From CAZTDU01 sp050248795 (lineage in GTDB: Bacteria > Pseudomonadota > Gammaproteobacteria > Burkholderiales > SG8-39): DNA of 64,000 nucleotides. The DNA is taken from assembly GCA_050248795.1 (NCBI GenBank), contig JBFWRS010000018.1, forward strand, positions 1-64,000, written 5' to 3'. The position numbers were made by a program, and so were the translations under genes. Below are positions 42,520 through 50,004 of this stretch, in pieces (within the stretch, counting starts at the first letter, position 1; each line of letters begins with the position of its first letter). Below the pieces are notes generated by a model that saw only the letters and a program-made list of their open reading frames with translations, was not told where the DNA came from and did no database searches.

Positions 42520-44577
42520 TCACACGCGGGAAAGTTCCTGCCTGCCGGCCAGCCAGCGCTGCATGTGCCGCGCGGCGGCCCGCGGCGCACGCGCGAGCAG
42601 CTCCTCGGCGGCGGCGTGCGCGGCTTCCACCAGCGCGACATCGCGCTCGAGGTCGGCGAAGCGGAACAGCGGGCTGCCGCTCTGGCGCTCGCCCAGCACC
42701 TCGCCCGGGCCGCGCAGCTCGAGGTCGCGCTGCGCGATGGCGAAGCCGTCGGCGTTTTCGTAGATCACCTTGAGCCGCGCGCGCGCCGCCGCCGACAGCG
42801 GCGCGGCATACAGCAGGATGCAGACGCTCTCCCGGCTGCCGCGGCCGACGCGGCCGCGCAACTGGTGCAGTTGCGCGAGGCCGAAGCGCTCGGCGTGCTC
42901 GATCACCATCAGCGTCGCGTTCGGCACGTCGACGCCGACCTCGATCACCGTGGTCGACACCAGCAGCGACAGCTTGCCGGCGGCAAACGCCGCCATGACT
43001 TCGGCCTTCGCCGCCGGCGGCATGCGCCCGTGCAGCAGTCCCACCGCGAGCTCGGGGAACGCGGCGCGCATTTCCGCGTGCGCGTCCAGCGCCGGTTGCA
43101 GGTCGACGTCTTCCGACTCTTCGATCAGCGGGCACACCCAGTACGCCTGCCCGCCCTCGGCGCAGGCGGCGCGGATGCGCGCGAGCACTTCGTCGCGGCG
43201 CGCGTTCGACACCAGCCGCGTCGCCACCGGGCGGCGCCCGGGCGGCAGTTCGTCGATCACCGAAACGTCGAGGTCGGCGTAGACGCTCATCGACAGCGTG
43301 CGCGGGATCGGCGTCGCGCTCATCATCAACTGGTGCGGCAGCGTGCCATCGGCAGCCTTCCTGCGCAGCGCGAGGCGCTGCTGCACGCCGAAGCGGTGCT
43401 GCTCGTCGACGATGGCGAGTCCCAGCTTCCTGAATTCCACGCCCTTCTGGAACAGCGCGTGCGTGCCTATCGCCACCGCGGCCTGGCCTTCGGCCACCGC
43501 GGCGAGCGCGGCTTTCTTTTCCTTCGCCGCCAGCGCGCCGTGCAGCCACGCGATCCGCAGGCCGAGCGGCGCGAGCCATTCGCTGAACTTCCTGTGGTGC
43601 TGCTCGGCCAGCAGTTCGGTGGGCGCCATCACTACCGATTGCCAGCCCGCGTCCGCCGCGGCGACGCAGGCCACCGCGGCAAGGATGGTCTTGCCGCTGC
43701 CGACGTCGCCCTGCAGCAGGCGCTGCATCGGGTGCGGCAGCGCGAGGTCGCCGAGGATCTGGTTCATCGCGCGCGCCTGCGCGTGCGTGAGCCGGAACGG
43801 CAGCGCGCCGAGGAAATGCCGCAGCAGCGGGCCGCCCGGCTTGAACGCCGGCGCGTTGCGCGCCTTCCTTTCGCGGTAGGCCTTGCGCATCGAAATCTGC
43901 TGCGCGAGGAGCTCGTCGAACTTCATGCGCCGCCAGGCCTCGTGCGTGCGGCCCTCCAGCGCGTCGACGTCGGCGCCGGGCGGTGGCCGGTGCAGCGCGC
44001 GCACGCTTGCCGCGAAACCCGGCAGCGCGTGGCGCGCGAGCAGCGCCGCCGGCAGGGTTTCGTCCAGGTCCAGCTCATCCAGCGCCGCGGCGATGAGCTT
44101 GCGCAACAGCGCCTGCGACACGCCGGCGGTGGCCGGGTACACCGGCGTCAGCGCATCCGGCAACGGCTCGCCCGCGCGCACGACGCGGTAGCGCGGGTGC
44201 GCCATCTCGGCGCCGAACCAGCCCGGGCGCACTTCGCCGAACGCGCGCACCGCGAGGCCGTCTTCGGCTGCGCGCTGAAGCTGCTTTTGCTGGCTGCCGT
44301 AGAAATTGAAGAAGCGCAGCACCAGCGGCCCGTCGTCCGCCTGCGCGTGCACCAGCAACTGCCGGCGCGGCCGGTAGGCGACTTCGACGCGCACCACGCG
44401 CGCTTCGACCTGCACCGGCCTGCCCGCGGGCGCCCGCGACGGCAGCGTCAGCACGGTTTCGTCCTCGTAGCGCTGCGGCAGGTGCAGCACGAGGTCGAAG
44501 CGGCTGCGGATGCCGAGCTTTGCCAGCTTCCCGGCGAGCGCCGGGGGTATGCCTTGCGGGGCGGCGCCCTCGCTCAC
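42520..44577 (-). CDS. recG: ATP-dependent DNA helicase RecG
   Basis: RecG reverses stalled replication forks and processes branched DNA. The 685-aa protein has an N-terminal wedge/OB domain to about residue 200, Walker [13 protein letters not shown] box ([13 protein letters not shown]), motif [12 protein letters not shown] and motif [10 protein letters not shown]. Length matches the family. A GTG start overlaps the ridA stop. The linkage of ridA, recG and the ubi genes probably reflects transcription rather than function. Confidence 0.96.
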   Translation of the reverse strand: MSEGAAPQGIPPALAGKLAKLGIRSRFDLVLHLPQRYEDETVLTLPSRAPAGRPVQVEARVVRVEVAYRPRRQLLVHAQADDGPLVLRFFNFYGSQQKQLQRAAEDGLAVRAFGEVRPGWFGAEMAHPRYRVVRAGEPLPDALTPVYPATAGVSQALLRKLIAAALDELDLDETLPAALLARHALPGFAASVRALHRPPPGADVDALEGRTHEAWRRMKFDELLAQQISMRKAYRERKARNAPAFKPGGPLLRHFLGALPFRLTHAQARAMNQILGDLALPHPMQRLLQGDVGSGKTILAAVACVAAADAGWQSVVMAPTELLAEQHHRKFSEWLAPLGLRIAWLHGALAAKEKKAALAAVAEGQAAVAIGTHALFQKGVEFRKLGLAIVDEQHRFGVQQRLALRRKAADGTLPHQLMMSATPIPRTLSMSVYADLDVSVIDELPPGRRPVATRLVSNARRDEVLARIRAACAEGGQAYWVCPLIEESEDVDLQPALDAHAEMRAAFPELAVGLLHGRMPPAAKAEVMAAFAAGKLSLLVSTTVIEVGVDVPNATLMVIEHAERFGLAQLHQLRGRVGRGSRESVCILLYAAPLSAAARARLKVIYENADGFAIAQRDLELRGPGEVLGERQSGSPLFRFADLERDVALVEAAHAAAEELLARAPRAAARHMQRWLAGRQELSRV

Positions 44578-44951
44578 CCGGCGTGCAGGATGCAGTCCAC
44601 TTCCACCAGCGCGCCGCGCGGCAGGCTGGCCACGCCGATCGCCGCGCGCGCGGGGTACGGCTCCTTCATGTACTTCGCCATCGCTTCGTTTACCTTGGCG
44701 AAGTGGCCGAGGTCGGTGAGGTACACGCTGACGCGCACAGCGTGATCCAGGCTCAGCCCGGCGCCCTTCGCTACCGCGGCGAGGTTGCGGAACACGCGGT
44801 CGATCTGCGCGTCTATCCCTTCCACGAGCTGCATCGTCGCCGGGTCGAAGCCGATCTGCCCGGACACGTAGACCGTGTCGCCGGCGCGGACAGCCTGCGA
44901 GTAAGTGCCGATGGCGGCGGGAGCATCATTGGTGTGAATGGGAGTTTTCAT
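44574..44951 (-). CDS. ridA: RidA family enamine/imine deaminase
   Basis: RidA hydrolyses reactive enamine/imine intermediates such as 2-aminoacrylate released by PLP enzymes. The 125-aa protein keeps the key Arg102 ([15 protein letters not shown]) and Glu117, equivalent to Arg105 and Glu120 of the archetype, plus YSQAV and SGQIGFDP. It is first in a minus-strand run with recG and diverges from the small TPR gene 37 bp away. Confidence 0.94.
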   Translation of the reverse strand: MKTPIHTNDAPAAIGTYSQAVRAGDTVYVSGQIGFDPATMQLVEGIDAQIDRVFRNLAAVAKGAGLSLDHAVRVSVYLTDLGHFAKVNEAMAKYMKEPYPARAAIGVASLPRGALVEVDCILHAG

Positions 44952-44988
44952 GGGTTCGCGCAGTAGAATGGATAAGCGTTCATCTTAA

Positions 44989-45312
44989 ATGTCCTCGGAT
45001 CGCATCGCCAGCCTGGAAAAACTCGTCGGCACGCCGCGCGACGGTGCGCTGCTGCGCTACGGGCTGGGGATGGAATACGAAAAGTCGGGCGACGCGGCGC
45101 AGGCGATCGCGCACCTGGCGAAGGCGGTGGAGTTCGACCCGGCCTACTCGGCGGCGTGGAGCCTGCTCGGCAAGCTCTACGCCGACGCCGGCCGCACAGA
45201 CGAGGCGCGGCAGGCGTGGGAGAACGGCATCGCAGCGGCGCACAAGCGCGGCGACAAGCAGGCGGAGAAGACGATGGCGGTATTCATGAAGCGACTGGCG
45301 AAAGGCGGCTAG
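44989..45312 (+). CDS. Small TPR-repeat protein
   Basis: The 107-aa protein contains about two tetratricopeptide repeats: LRYGLGMEYEKSGDAAQAIAHLAKAVEFDP (residues 22-51) and SAAWSLLGKLYADAGRTDEARQAWENGI (54-81). There is no signal peptide or membrane segment. TPRs mediate protein-protein contacts; the partner is unknown. It is followed 4 bp later by a DUF2237 gene. Similar small TPR genes are common in betaproteobacteria. Confidence 0.85.
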   Translation: MSSDRIASLEKLVGTPRDGALLRYGLGMEYEKSGDAAQAIAHLAKAVEFDPAYSAAWSLLGKLYADAGRTDEARQAWENGIAAAHKRGDKQAEKTMAVFMKRLAKGG

Positions 45313-45316
45313 GGCA

Positions 45317-45694
45317 ATGGAAAGAATCGAAGGCAGGAACGTGCTGGGCGGCGAACTGGAAACCTGCAGCATGCGGCCGCTGACCGGGTTCTATCGCGAC
45401 GGCTGCTGCAACACCGGCTACGACGACATCGGCATGCACACCGTGTGCGTGCAGGTGACGGCGGAATTCCTCGCATTCTCGAAAAAGCGCGGCAACGACC
45501 TGTCCACGCCCGCGCCCGAGCACGGCTTCCCGGGCCTCAAGCCCGGCGACCGCTGGTGCCTGTGCGTGTCGCGCTGGAAGGAAGCCCTGGACGCCGGCGC
45601 CGCGCCGTCGGTAGTGCTGGCGGCGACGCACGAAGAAGCGCTGGCGGTTGTGCCGCTGGCGGAACTGAAGAAGAAGGCGCTGGACGTGCAATAG
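45317..45694 (+). CDS. DUF2237 family protein
   Basis: This is a conserved protein of unknown function, 125 aa. The family pattern is visible: NVLGGELETCSMRPLTGFYRDGCC, the DDIGMHTVC block, and RWCLCVSRWKEALDAG, with five conserved cysteines in residues about 17-81. Cys-rich clusters suggest metal or disulfide chemistry, but no activity is known to me. It is co-oriented with the TPR gene and is the last core-like gene before the accessory island. Confidence 0.9.
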   Translation: MERIEGRNVLGGELETCSMRPLTGFYRDGCCNTGYDDIGMHTVCVQVTAEFLAFSKKRGNDLSTPAPEHGFPGLKPGDRWCLCVSRWKEALDAGAAPSVVLAATHEEALAVVPLAELKKKALDVQ

Positions 45695-45711
45695 CGGCGT
45701 CTCGGAGGCAC

Positions 45712-45734
45712 TCAGGCGCTTGCCTGGCGCCTGA
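45712..45734. terminator. Hairpin after DUF2237 gene, possible terminator
   Basis: Perfect 8-bp arms TCAGGCGC and GCGCCTGA enclose a 7-nt loop 17 bp after the gene stop. No T-run follows, so termination would be weak or need Rho. Confidence 0.3.
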
Positions 45735-45779
45735 ACGGTCACCCGTGACTACAACTCCGCATCAGTCTTCGCTTCGCGC

Positions 45780-45851
45780 CTACTCCGAGTCCAGCACCGC
45801 CCGCGCGGCTTCGATCATGTGCTGAACACGGATGCGATCCTCAGCCTGCAT
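45780..45851 (-). pseudogene. HEPN (HepT/DUF86) toxin remnant, 23 codons
   Basis: An ATG at 45851 overlaps the MNT gene stop and reads MQAEDRIRVQHMIEAARAVL, the first helix of a HEPN/DUF86 protein, and then ends DSE-stop at 45780-45782. Intact family members are about 110-120 aa and contain the RxxxxH nuclease motif much later. After the stop the same frame gives ARSED and another stop, a possible trace of the next family block. The toxin partner of the upstream antitoxin is therefore missing. Confidence 0.65.
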
Positions 45852-46137
45852 AGGCGAGCCGGGCCCGGCGCAACACCTCGTCACGAAAGTGAGGGCTGAG
45901 GTCCTCGGCCGTGCGCAAATCGACCTTCCTGCCCAGAACCTTGCCGAGTTCGATCTCGATGCCGCTGATGCCGAGCATTCCCGGGACGCGGTCCGGTTCG
46001 AATTCCACGAGCAGGTCGATATCGCTGTCAGGCCGGGCGGTCTCCGCCAGCACCGAGCCGAACAGCGACAAGCGGCGGATACCGTGCCGCCGGCAGATCC
46101 GCGCCAGTGCGTCGCCAGCCTGATTCAGGATGTCCAT
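45841..46137 (-). CDS. MNT-type nucleotidyltransferase antitoxin (MntA-like)
   Basis: This is a minimal nucleotidyltransferase of the HEPN/MNT toxin-antitoxin class; characterised members AMPylate and silence the HEPN RNase. The 98-aa protein has the complete GSx10DxD motif (Gly27-Ser28, Asp39, Asp41: LFGSVLAETARPDSDIDL) and a third acidic position in KVDLRTAEDL. It follows the PIN gene on the same strand after about 150 bp. Its partner toxin is truncated, leaving an orphan antitoxin. Confidence 0.88.
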   Translation of the reverse strand: MDILNQAGDALARICRRHGIRRLSLFGSVLAETARPDSDIDLLVEFEPDRVPGMLGISGIEIELGKVLGRKVDLRTAEDLSPHFRDEVLRRARLAYAG

Positions 46138-46284
46138 TTGTCGTTCCGATTCACGGGTACGTGCCCTGCTCGGACTTTCAATTGCGTCTCCCGCCCGGCT
46201 GTTTCAGGCTGCCCTCTGTTCACCAGCGCATTGTAGGCCAGCGCCCGGGATTGCCGCACGATCGGGAACCGTCGCAGTGCCCGT

Positions 46285-46714
46285 TCAGTCGCCCAGGAAC
46301 TGCCGGCAGAAGTCGTCGATGCCGAGCACCGGGCACAGCCCGCGCGTACCGGCCAGTGCGAGCAGGTCGCGGTCGCCGGACACGCGTGCCCGCGCCCGGC
46401 CGGCCATCGCAAGCTGACGAAACGGCAGGTCGAACGGGTCGCGGCAGGGCGGCACGGCGGGCGGCGGATCGGGAACGCGCACCACCTCGACCCACGGCAT
46501 GAAGTCCGCGAGCAGTTCGTCCCGCTCACCGGCGGACAGCCCGAACTTCGGGTAGCCGAGCACACGCACCAGTTCCTGCGCGGTGGCCGTGCTGGCCAGG
46601 GGCACGAAGCGCCCAGCCTGCGCGCACGCGCGCTGCCGGCGCGCCGCCGAATAGCAGCGCCGACAGCACGACATTGGTGTCCAGCACGACGCGCGCCGGC
46701 GCCTTCGTCGTCAC
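46285..46714 (-). pseudogene. PIN-domain toxin (COG1569-like), frameshifted
   Basis: The N-terminus from GTG 46714 reads MTTKAPARVVLDTNVVLSAL with the first catalytic Asp and LFGGAPAARVRA. The remainder continues one base out of frame, as QAGRFVPLASTATAQELVRVLGYPKF, CRDPFDLPF and SGDRDLLAL, holding the other acidic residues of a PIN nuclease. The shift lies within about 46615-46640, in a GC alternating stretch. Deleting one base restores a single protein of about 140 aa. Its start overlaps the original reading of the AbrB antitoxin. Confidence 0.7.
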
Positions 46715-46735
46715 GCGCGGCGCGCCGGCTTCTTC

Positions 46736-47041
46736 TTAGCTGCCGGCTTGCCCCCCGCGCGTCCCGCCTGGCCGGTAGCCTGCGGCGGGCTCCGCTGCCT
46801 TCGGGGCCGCGCCCTCGCCAGTGCTCGAGCGTGCCCAGCGCACCGCATCGGCCACGTCGGTTTCGGCCACTCCGAGCGCAGCCAGCTTGGCGCGTACCGC
46901 GTCGCCGCGCTGGATGCGCACCGGCGTCAGCACGATCTGCCCCTCGCGCACCGCGACGTCGAAATACTCCGCGGCCCCCACCGCCTGCACCGCGGCCTTC
47001 GGCAGGGTGAGCTGGTTCTTCGAGGTTAACCTGGCCAGCAT
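46736..47041 (-). CDS. AbrB/MazE-like antitoxin with altered C-terminus
   Basis: The 101-aa product begins MLARLTSKNQLTLPKAAVQ, a swapped-hairpin AbrB DNA-binding domain, followed by VAVREGQIVLTPVRIQRG. It precedes the PIN gene, the usual antitoxin-toxin order. The tail GGTRGGQAGS appears to be out of frame. Dropping one base from a run of six C (plus strand 46751-46756) yields GKPAAKKKPARRA and a stop overlapping the PIN start, a basic tail typical of the family. So a homopolymer slip has probably changed the last residues. DNA binding may be unaffected. Confidence 0.75.
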   Translation of the reverse strand: MLARLTSKNQLTLPKAAVQAVGAAEYFDVAVREGQIVLTPVRIQRGDAVRAKLAALGVAETDVADAVRWARSSTGEGAAPKAAEPAAGYRPGGTRGGQAGS

Positions 47042-47125
47042 CGCGAGCTCCGGACGTGGGGATTTCTCTCTATAGCAGGCGCCAGTGCCACCGTCACCTC
47101 GGCCTCGGCGGCGACAGGCGCCGAC

Positions 47126-47869
47126 TCAGTCGATGCGATAGGGGCGGAGGACTTTTCCAACCCAGGGATTCCGGGCAACGATCATTGAGTGCAGGATCGG
47201 CCAGTCATCGGTGACATCGGTCTTGCCCATGAACTGCTTACGCACGACCGCCATCGAGCGCGCATTGAAGTCCGCCTTCATGTCCTTGTAGGTGAGCGGA
47301 TTGTCCAGCCGCGCGAGGCGGCGGATTTCGCCTCCGAAACCCCATTTTTTCTCCTCGTAGAACGGGCCCCGCACAGCCCACAGGTCACGAATTTCAGACG
47401 CCGGCCGGCTGCGATACATGAGGATGAGATCTCCTACCTGCGCCTTCCGCGGCAGTGACCATCCCAGAACGTAGTTCTTGTCCACGACATGCCCTCTTAC
47501 GTTCTCGTCGCAGCCGACCGCGAAAATCCTCGGCAACGCGCCGACGTATCGCTTAAGCTCGATGATCTCCAGGTGTTTGTACTGTGGGGGCCGATGCTCC
47601 CAGTCGTTGTCCCAGCAGACGATGATGTCGGCGCCCTTCGGCGGATGGCGATGCGTCCTGTACGTACTCGCCCAGTATTCGAACTCAATGCGACAGCGCT
47701 TGCCCCTGCGCACTGCGATGCAGTCCGGAAACCGTACCTGTACCGACTCGACATGAAAGCCGATCTTCGGTGCGAGACGCCCGAAGAGATACACCACGCC
47801 CTGCTCGTTGGTCGGCGCATACGCCATGCCATTGAGCCGTATCGATCTGCCGAGTTCGCCTTCCTGCAT
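47126..47869 (-). CDS. PD-(D/E)XK nuclease-like protein with EVE/PUA-like C-terminal domain
   Basis: The 247-aa protein has two parts. Residues about 25-110 resemble a PD-(D/E)XK nuclease: FPDCIAV (Asp49), CRIEFEY (Glu62/Glu64), ADIIVCWDNDW and EIIELK. Residues about 125-245 look like an EVE (PUA-like) domain: KNYVLGWSLP, VGDLILMYRSRP, IRDLWAVRGPFY. EVE domains are known as readers of modified bases. A strong ribosome site (AAGGGGGG) precedes the ATG. It lies 50 bp downstream of another nuclease-PUA-like gene behind hsdRMS. A role in recognising and cutting modified or invading nucleic acid is inferred. Confidence 0.7.
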   Translation of the reverse strand: MQEGELGRSIRLNGMAYAPTNEQGVVYLFGRLAPKIGFHVESVQVRFPDCIAVRRGKRCRIEFEYWASTYRTHRHPPKGADIIVCWDNDWEHRPPQYKHLEIIELKRYVGALPRIFAVGCDENVRGHVVDKNYVLGWSLPRKAQVGDLILMYRSRPASEIRDLWAVRGPFYEEKKWGFGGEIRRLARLDNPLTYKDMKADFNARSMAVVRKQFMGKTDVTDDWPILHSMIVARNPWVGKVLRPYRID

Positions 47870-47919
47870 GGTTAACCCCCCCTTTTTCCTGGACTGTGCG
47901 ACTCTCTACCAACCTGATT

Positions 47920-49032
47920 TCACTGCCGTCGCCCGGTTGCGGAATCGTCCCATTTCCGGAAGTAGGTCTTGAGCCGATCGATCGTGTGCCGCCATTTCGG
48001 TGTAACCGGCTGGCAGACAGTGTTCTGGTTGCCGAACAATCCCACCTCGTCGACCGCTTCCGTCTCCGGCACCGTGTCTAGCCAGTTCACCCGGACGAAG
48101 TACTCAGTTGTTTCCGGATCGTCTGCATTCTGCTTGTACTTCGCTCCATGTTTCAGCGCATCCAGTGCCGAGAGATTCCCGTCCGGCGTGTCAACGTTGA
48201 ACGCCTTCGCTGGCTGGACTGCCTCGCTTACCCTGCCGACGCCAACGTATCCCGTCTGGGGAATCTTGACCCAAATCCGGTCGCCCGGCGTTAGCATCTT
48301 CAGCGTCTGCGAGTACCAGCTCCCGCCCCCCGCGCTGACGAAGCCGAACTTGCGTGCGTCTTCCCAGCTGCGCCCCTCAGGATCGCCGAAAGAGACGTAG
48401 TACTCGCCGTTCCAGGGTTCCTTCTCGCCCCTGCCGGTCGTAGAGCTTGCGACGTTCGCCTGCGTTTCACCCGGGTCGATGAGCCAGGCACGGCTGAGCA
48501 GTTGCTCTCCCTCATGATCGAACACCTGGAAGAACACTGCATTGACAGCAATGTCGCGCGCGTTGAGGTAGCTGATGATCCGCTCGGTAGACGCGTCTAG
48601 TTCGGCAGCGAGAATGATGATCTGATGCGACTGATTCAAGGTCTCTTCATCAAGCGCCATCCCGAAGCGATTGCGGAACGCCTCATCCAGGCTGCCTCCG
48701 CCGGAGAATCGCTGGTAGATCTGCGCGATCTTATCGGCGCCCAATTGCTCCACCCATGACGCATAGTCCAGCGCCTGCGCAATGATCTCGCGTGGCGTGC
48801 GGTCGCGCTTCAGCTCGATCAGCACCAGCGAGCCGTCGGGCGCGATGGCCAGCAGGTCGATTCGGCCGCCGAAGCCCGTGACCTCCTGTCGCCCAATCAG
48901 CATCCACTCGCTGGATAGGATGCGCGGATCGCAAACGATCATCTCCTCCAGCTTCTGCTCGCTATTCAGACGACTCACCGTCAGGGGCCTAGGTGCGTCA
49001 CTGACGGTCCAGATAGCGTGTTGAATTGGCAT
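47920..49032 (-). CDS. NucS/DUF91-like endonuclease domain protein with PUA-like tail
   Basis: The 370-aa protein opens with a NucS-type nuclease core: EEMIVCDPRILSSEW, then GGRIDLLAIAP (Asp59) and VLIELKRDRTPREII (Glu73, Lys75), matching the D...ExK catalytic pattern. A helical middle region (about 90-190) follows. The C-terminal half has EYYVSFGDPEGRSW and GDRIWVKIPQTGYVGVGRV, reminiscent of an EVE/PUA-like fold. The ATG at 49032 has a GGAGG ribosome site 6 nt upstream. It lies 41 bp after an unknown gene in the hsd-linked run. Related proteins occur as single genes in many genomes; the tandem with 47126-47869 is notable. Confidence 0.72.
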   Translation of the reverse strand: MPIQHAIWTVSDAPRPLTVSRLNSEQKLEEMIVCDPRILSSEWMLIGRQEVTGFGGRIDLLAIAPDGSLVLIELKRDRTPREIIAQALDYASWVEQLGADKIAQIYQRFSGGGSLDEAFRNRFGMALDEETLNQSHQIIILAAELDASTERIISYLNARDIAVNAVFFQVFDHEGEQLLSRAWLIDPGETQANVASSTTGRGEKEPWNGEYYVSFGDPEGRSWEDARKFGFVSAGGGSWYSQTLKMLTPGDRIWVKIPQTGYVGVGRVSEAVQPAKAFNVDTPDGNLSALDALKHGAKYKQNADDPETTEYFVRVNWLDTVPETEAVDEVGLFGNQNTVCQPVTPKWRHTIDRLKTYFRKWDDSATGRRQ

Positions 49033-49073
49033 GGGGGTCCTCCAGATTGGTTGGGGCTCGTCAGTCGAAGGCG

Positions 49074-49952
49074 CTATCGAGTCAGATACTTGGCCAATGC
49101 TTGCTCGAACTTCGCTCGCGCATCGGGGCTGGCGCCGCCGGTATTCATCAAACCCCGCTTCTCCAAGTCGAGCCATAGCTGCAATCCGGCTTTGATTCCG
49201 AAATTGTCCCGCTCAGACTCAAGCCCATCGAGGAAGGCTTCGGGCTGCAAGGCCATGTCTTCCGGGTACCAGCGCTTGGAGCCCAAGTGACCGATACCTT
49301 CGCCTTGCCAGCCGAGCAGTGTTGTTCCTTCTGCCAGCTCTTGGATCTCCTGGCCTGAAAGAAAGGCGCCGCGCACATAGACGTGCCGCTTCCAGGCTAT
49401 GGCAATGCACGCCGCCAGGTACGCGCGCGACTTCCAGTAGCCGAACAGTCCGCCTTGGACAAGGTGATAGCGATGAATGGGCTTGTCACCTACCAATCCG
49501 ATCGACTCCTCCAGGATCATCAATGTCTCCCCGTTCGAGCTCTTCTCGGCGGGTACCAGCAGCACTCCGGTGCTCAGCCCTTTGGGGTTGCCGGAAAGTT
49601 TCTCGTCGAGAAACGCCGCGAACTCCTCCGGCCACTTGTAGAAGTCATGCGTCGGGTGGACTTGGCGCTCCGCTCCATCCAACCATTCACGCCGAACCGC
49701 TAAACGGGTGCAGGTCATGTCCAAAAGCCGTTCATCCAGCCTGCTCAGCAGCGAGGCATCGTCCTGAACATCAACGAGCGTCAGTCCGTGCTCCAAGAAG
49801 CGAGGGATCTGGTTCCGGTGCACACCATGGGACTCGAAGACGCGGACGAAGCGGGTCGCCACACTCTCGACCGGCCCGCGTTTGCTGCTGTCCCACCATT
49901 TCTTCAGGCGTTCCAGGATCGAAAGTGCTGCGCTAACTTCTCCGAACACCAT
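49074..49952 (-). CDS. Unrecognised 292-aa protein in the type I restriction cluster
   Basis: The family is not recognised. The ATG at 49952 is preferred over one at 50033 inside hsdS because AGGGG lies 8 nt before it. The N-terminus is helical (MVFGEVSAALSILERLKKWW), followed by VATRFVRVFESHGVHRNQIP, which could be a helix-turn-helix-like or helical-bundle segment, and RREWLDGAERQVHP. The C-terminal half has mixed strands with several Trp residues (GYWKSRAYLAACIAIAWKRH, LLGWQGEGIGHLG). No membrane span, nuclease motif or ATP site is evident. Its place 52 bp after hsdS suggests an accessory restriction or immunity role. Confidence 0.7.
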   Translation of the reverse strand: MVFGEVSAALSILERLKKWWDSSKRGPVESVATRFVRVFESHGVHRNQIPRFLEHGLTLVDVQDDASLLSRLDERLLDMTCTRLAVRREWLDGAERQVHPTHDFYKWPEEFAAFLDEKLSGNPKGLSTGVLLVPAEKSSNGETLMILEESIGLVGDKPIHRYHLVQGGLFGYWKSRAYLAACIAIAWKRHVYVRGAFLSGQEIQELAEGTTLLGWQGEGIGHLGSKRWYPEDMALQPEAFLDGLESERDNFGIKAGLQLWLDLEKRGLMNTGGASPDARAKFEQALAKYLTR

Positions 49953-50004
49953 GTTGGTGACCCCTGCGCTCAAGATTCCCCGGTGCCGTTGAGATCGGCT
50001 CGCT

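Noticed and set aside
46125..46284. Small gene in the stretch between the MNT and PIN genes
   Set aside because: Only frames continuing from the PIN shadow are open, with no ribosome site or recognisable sequence.
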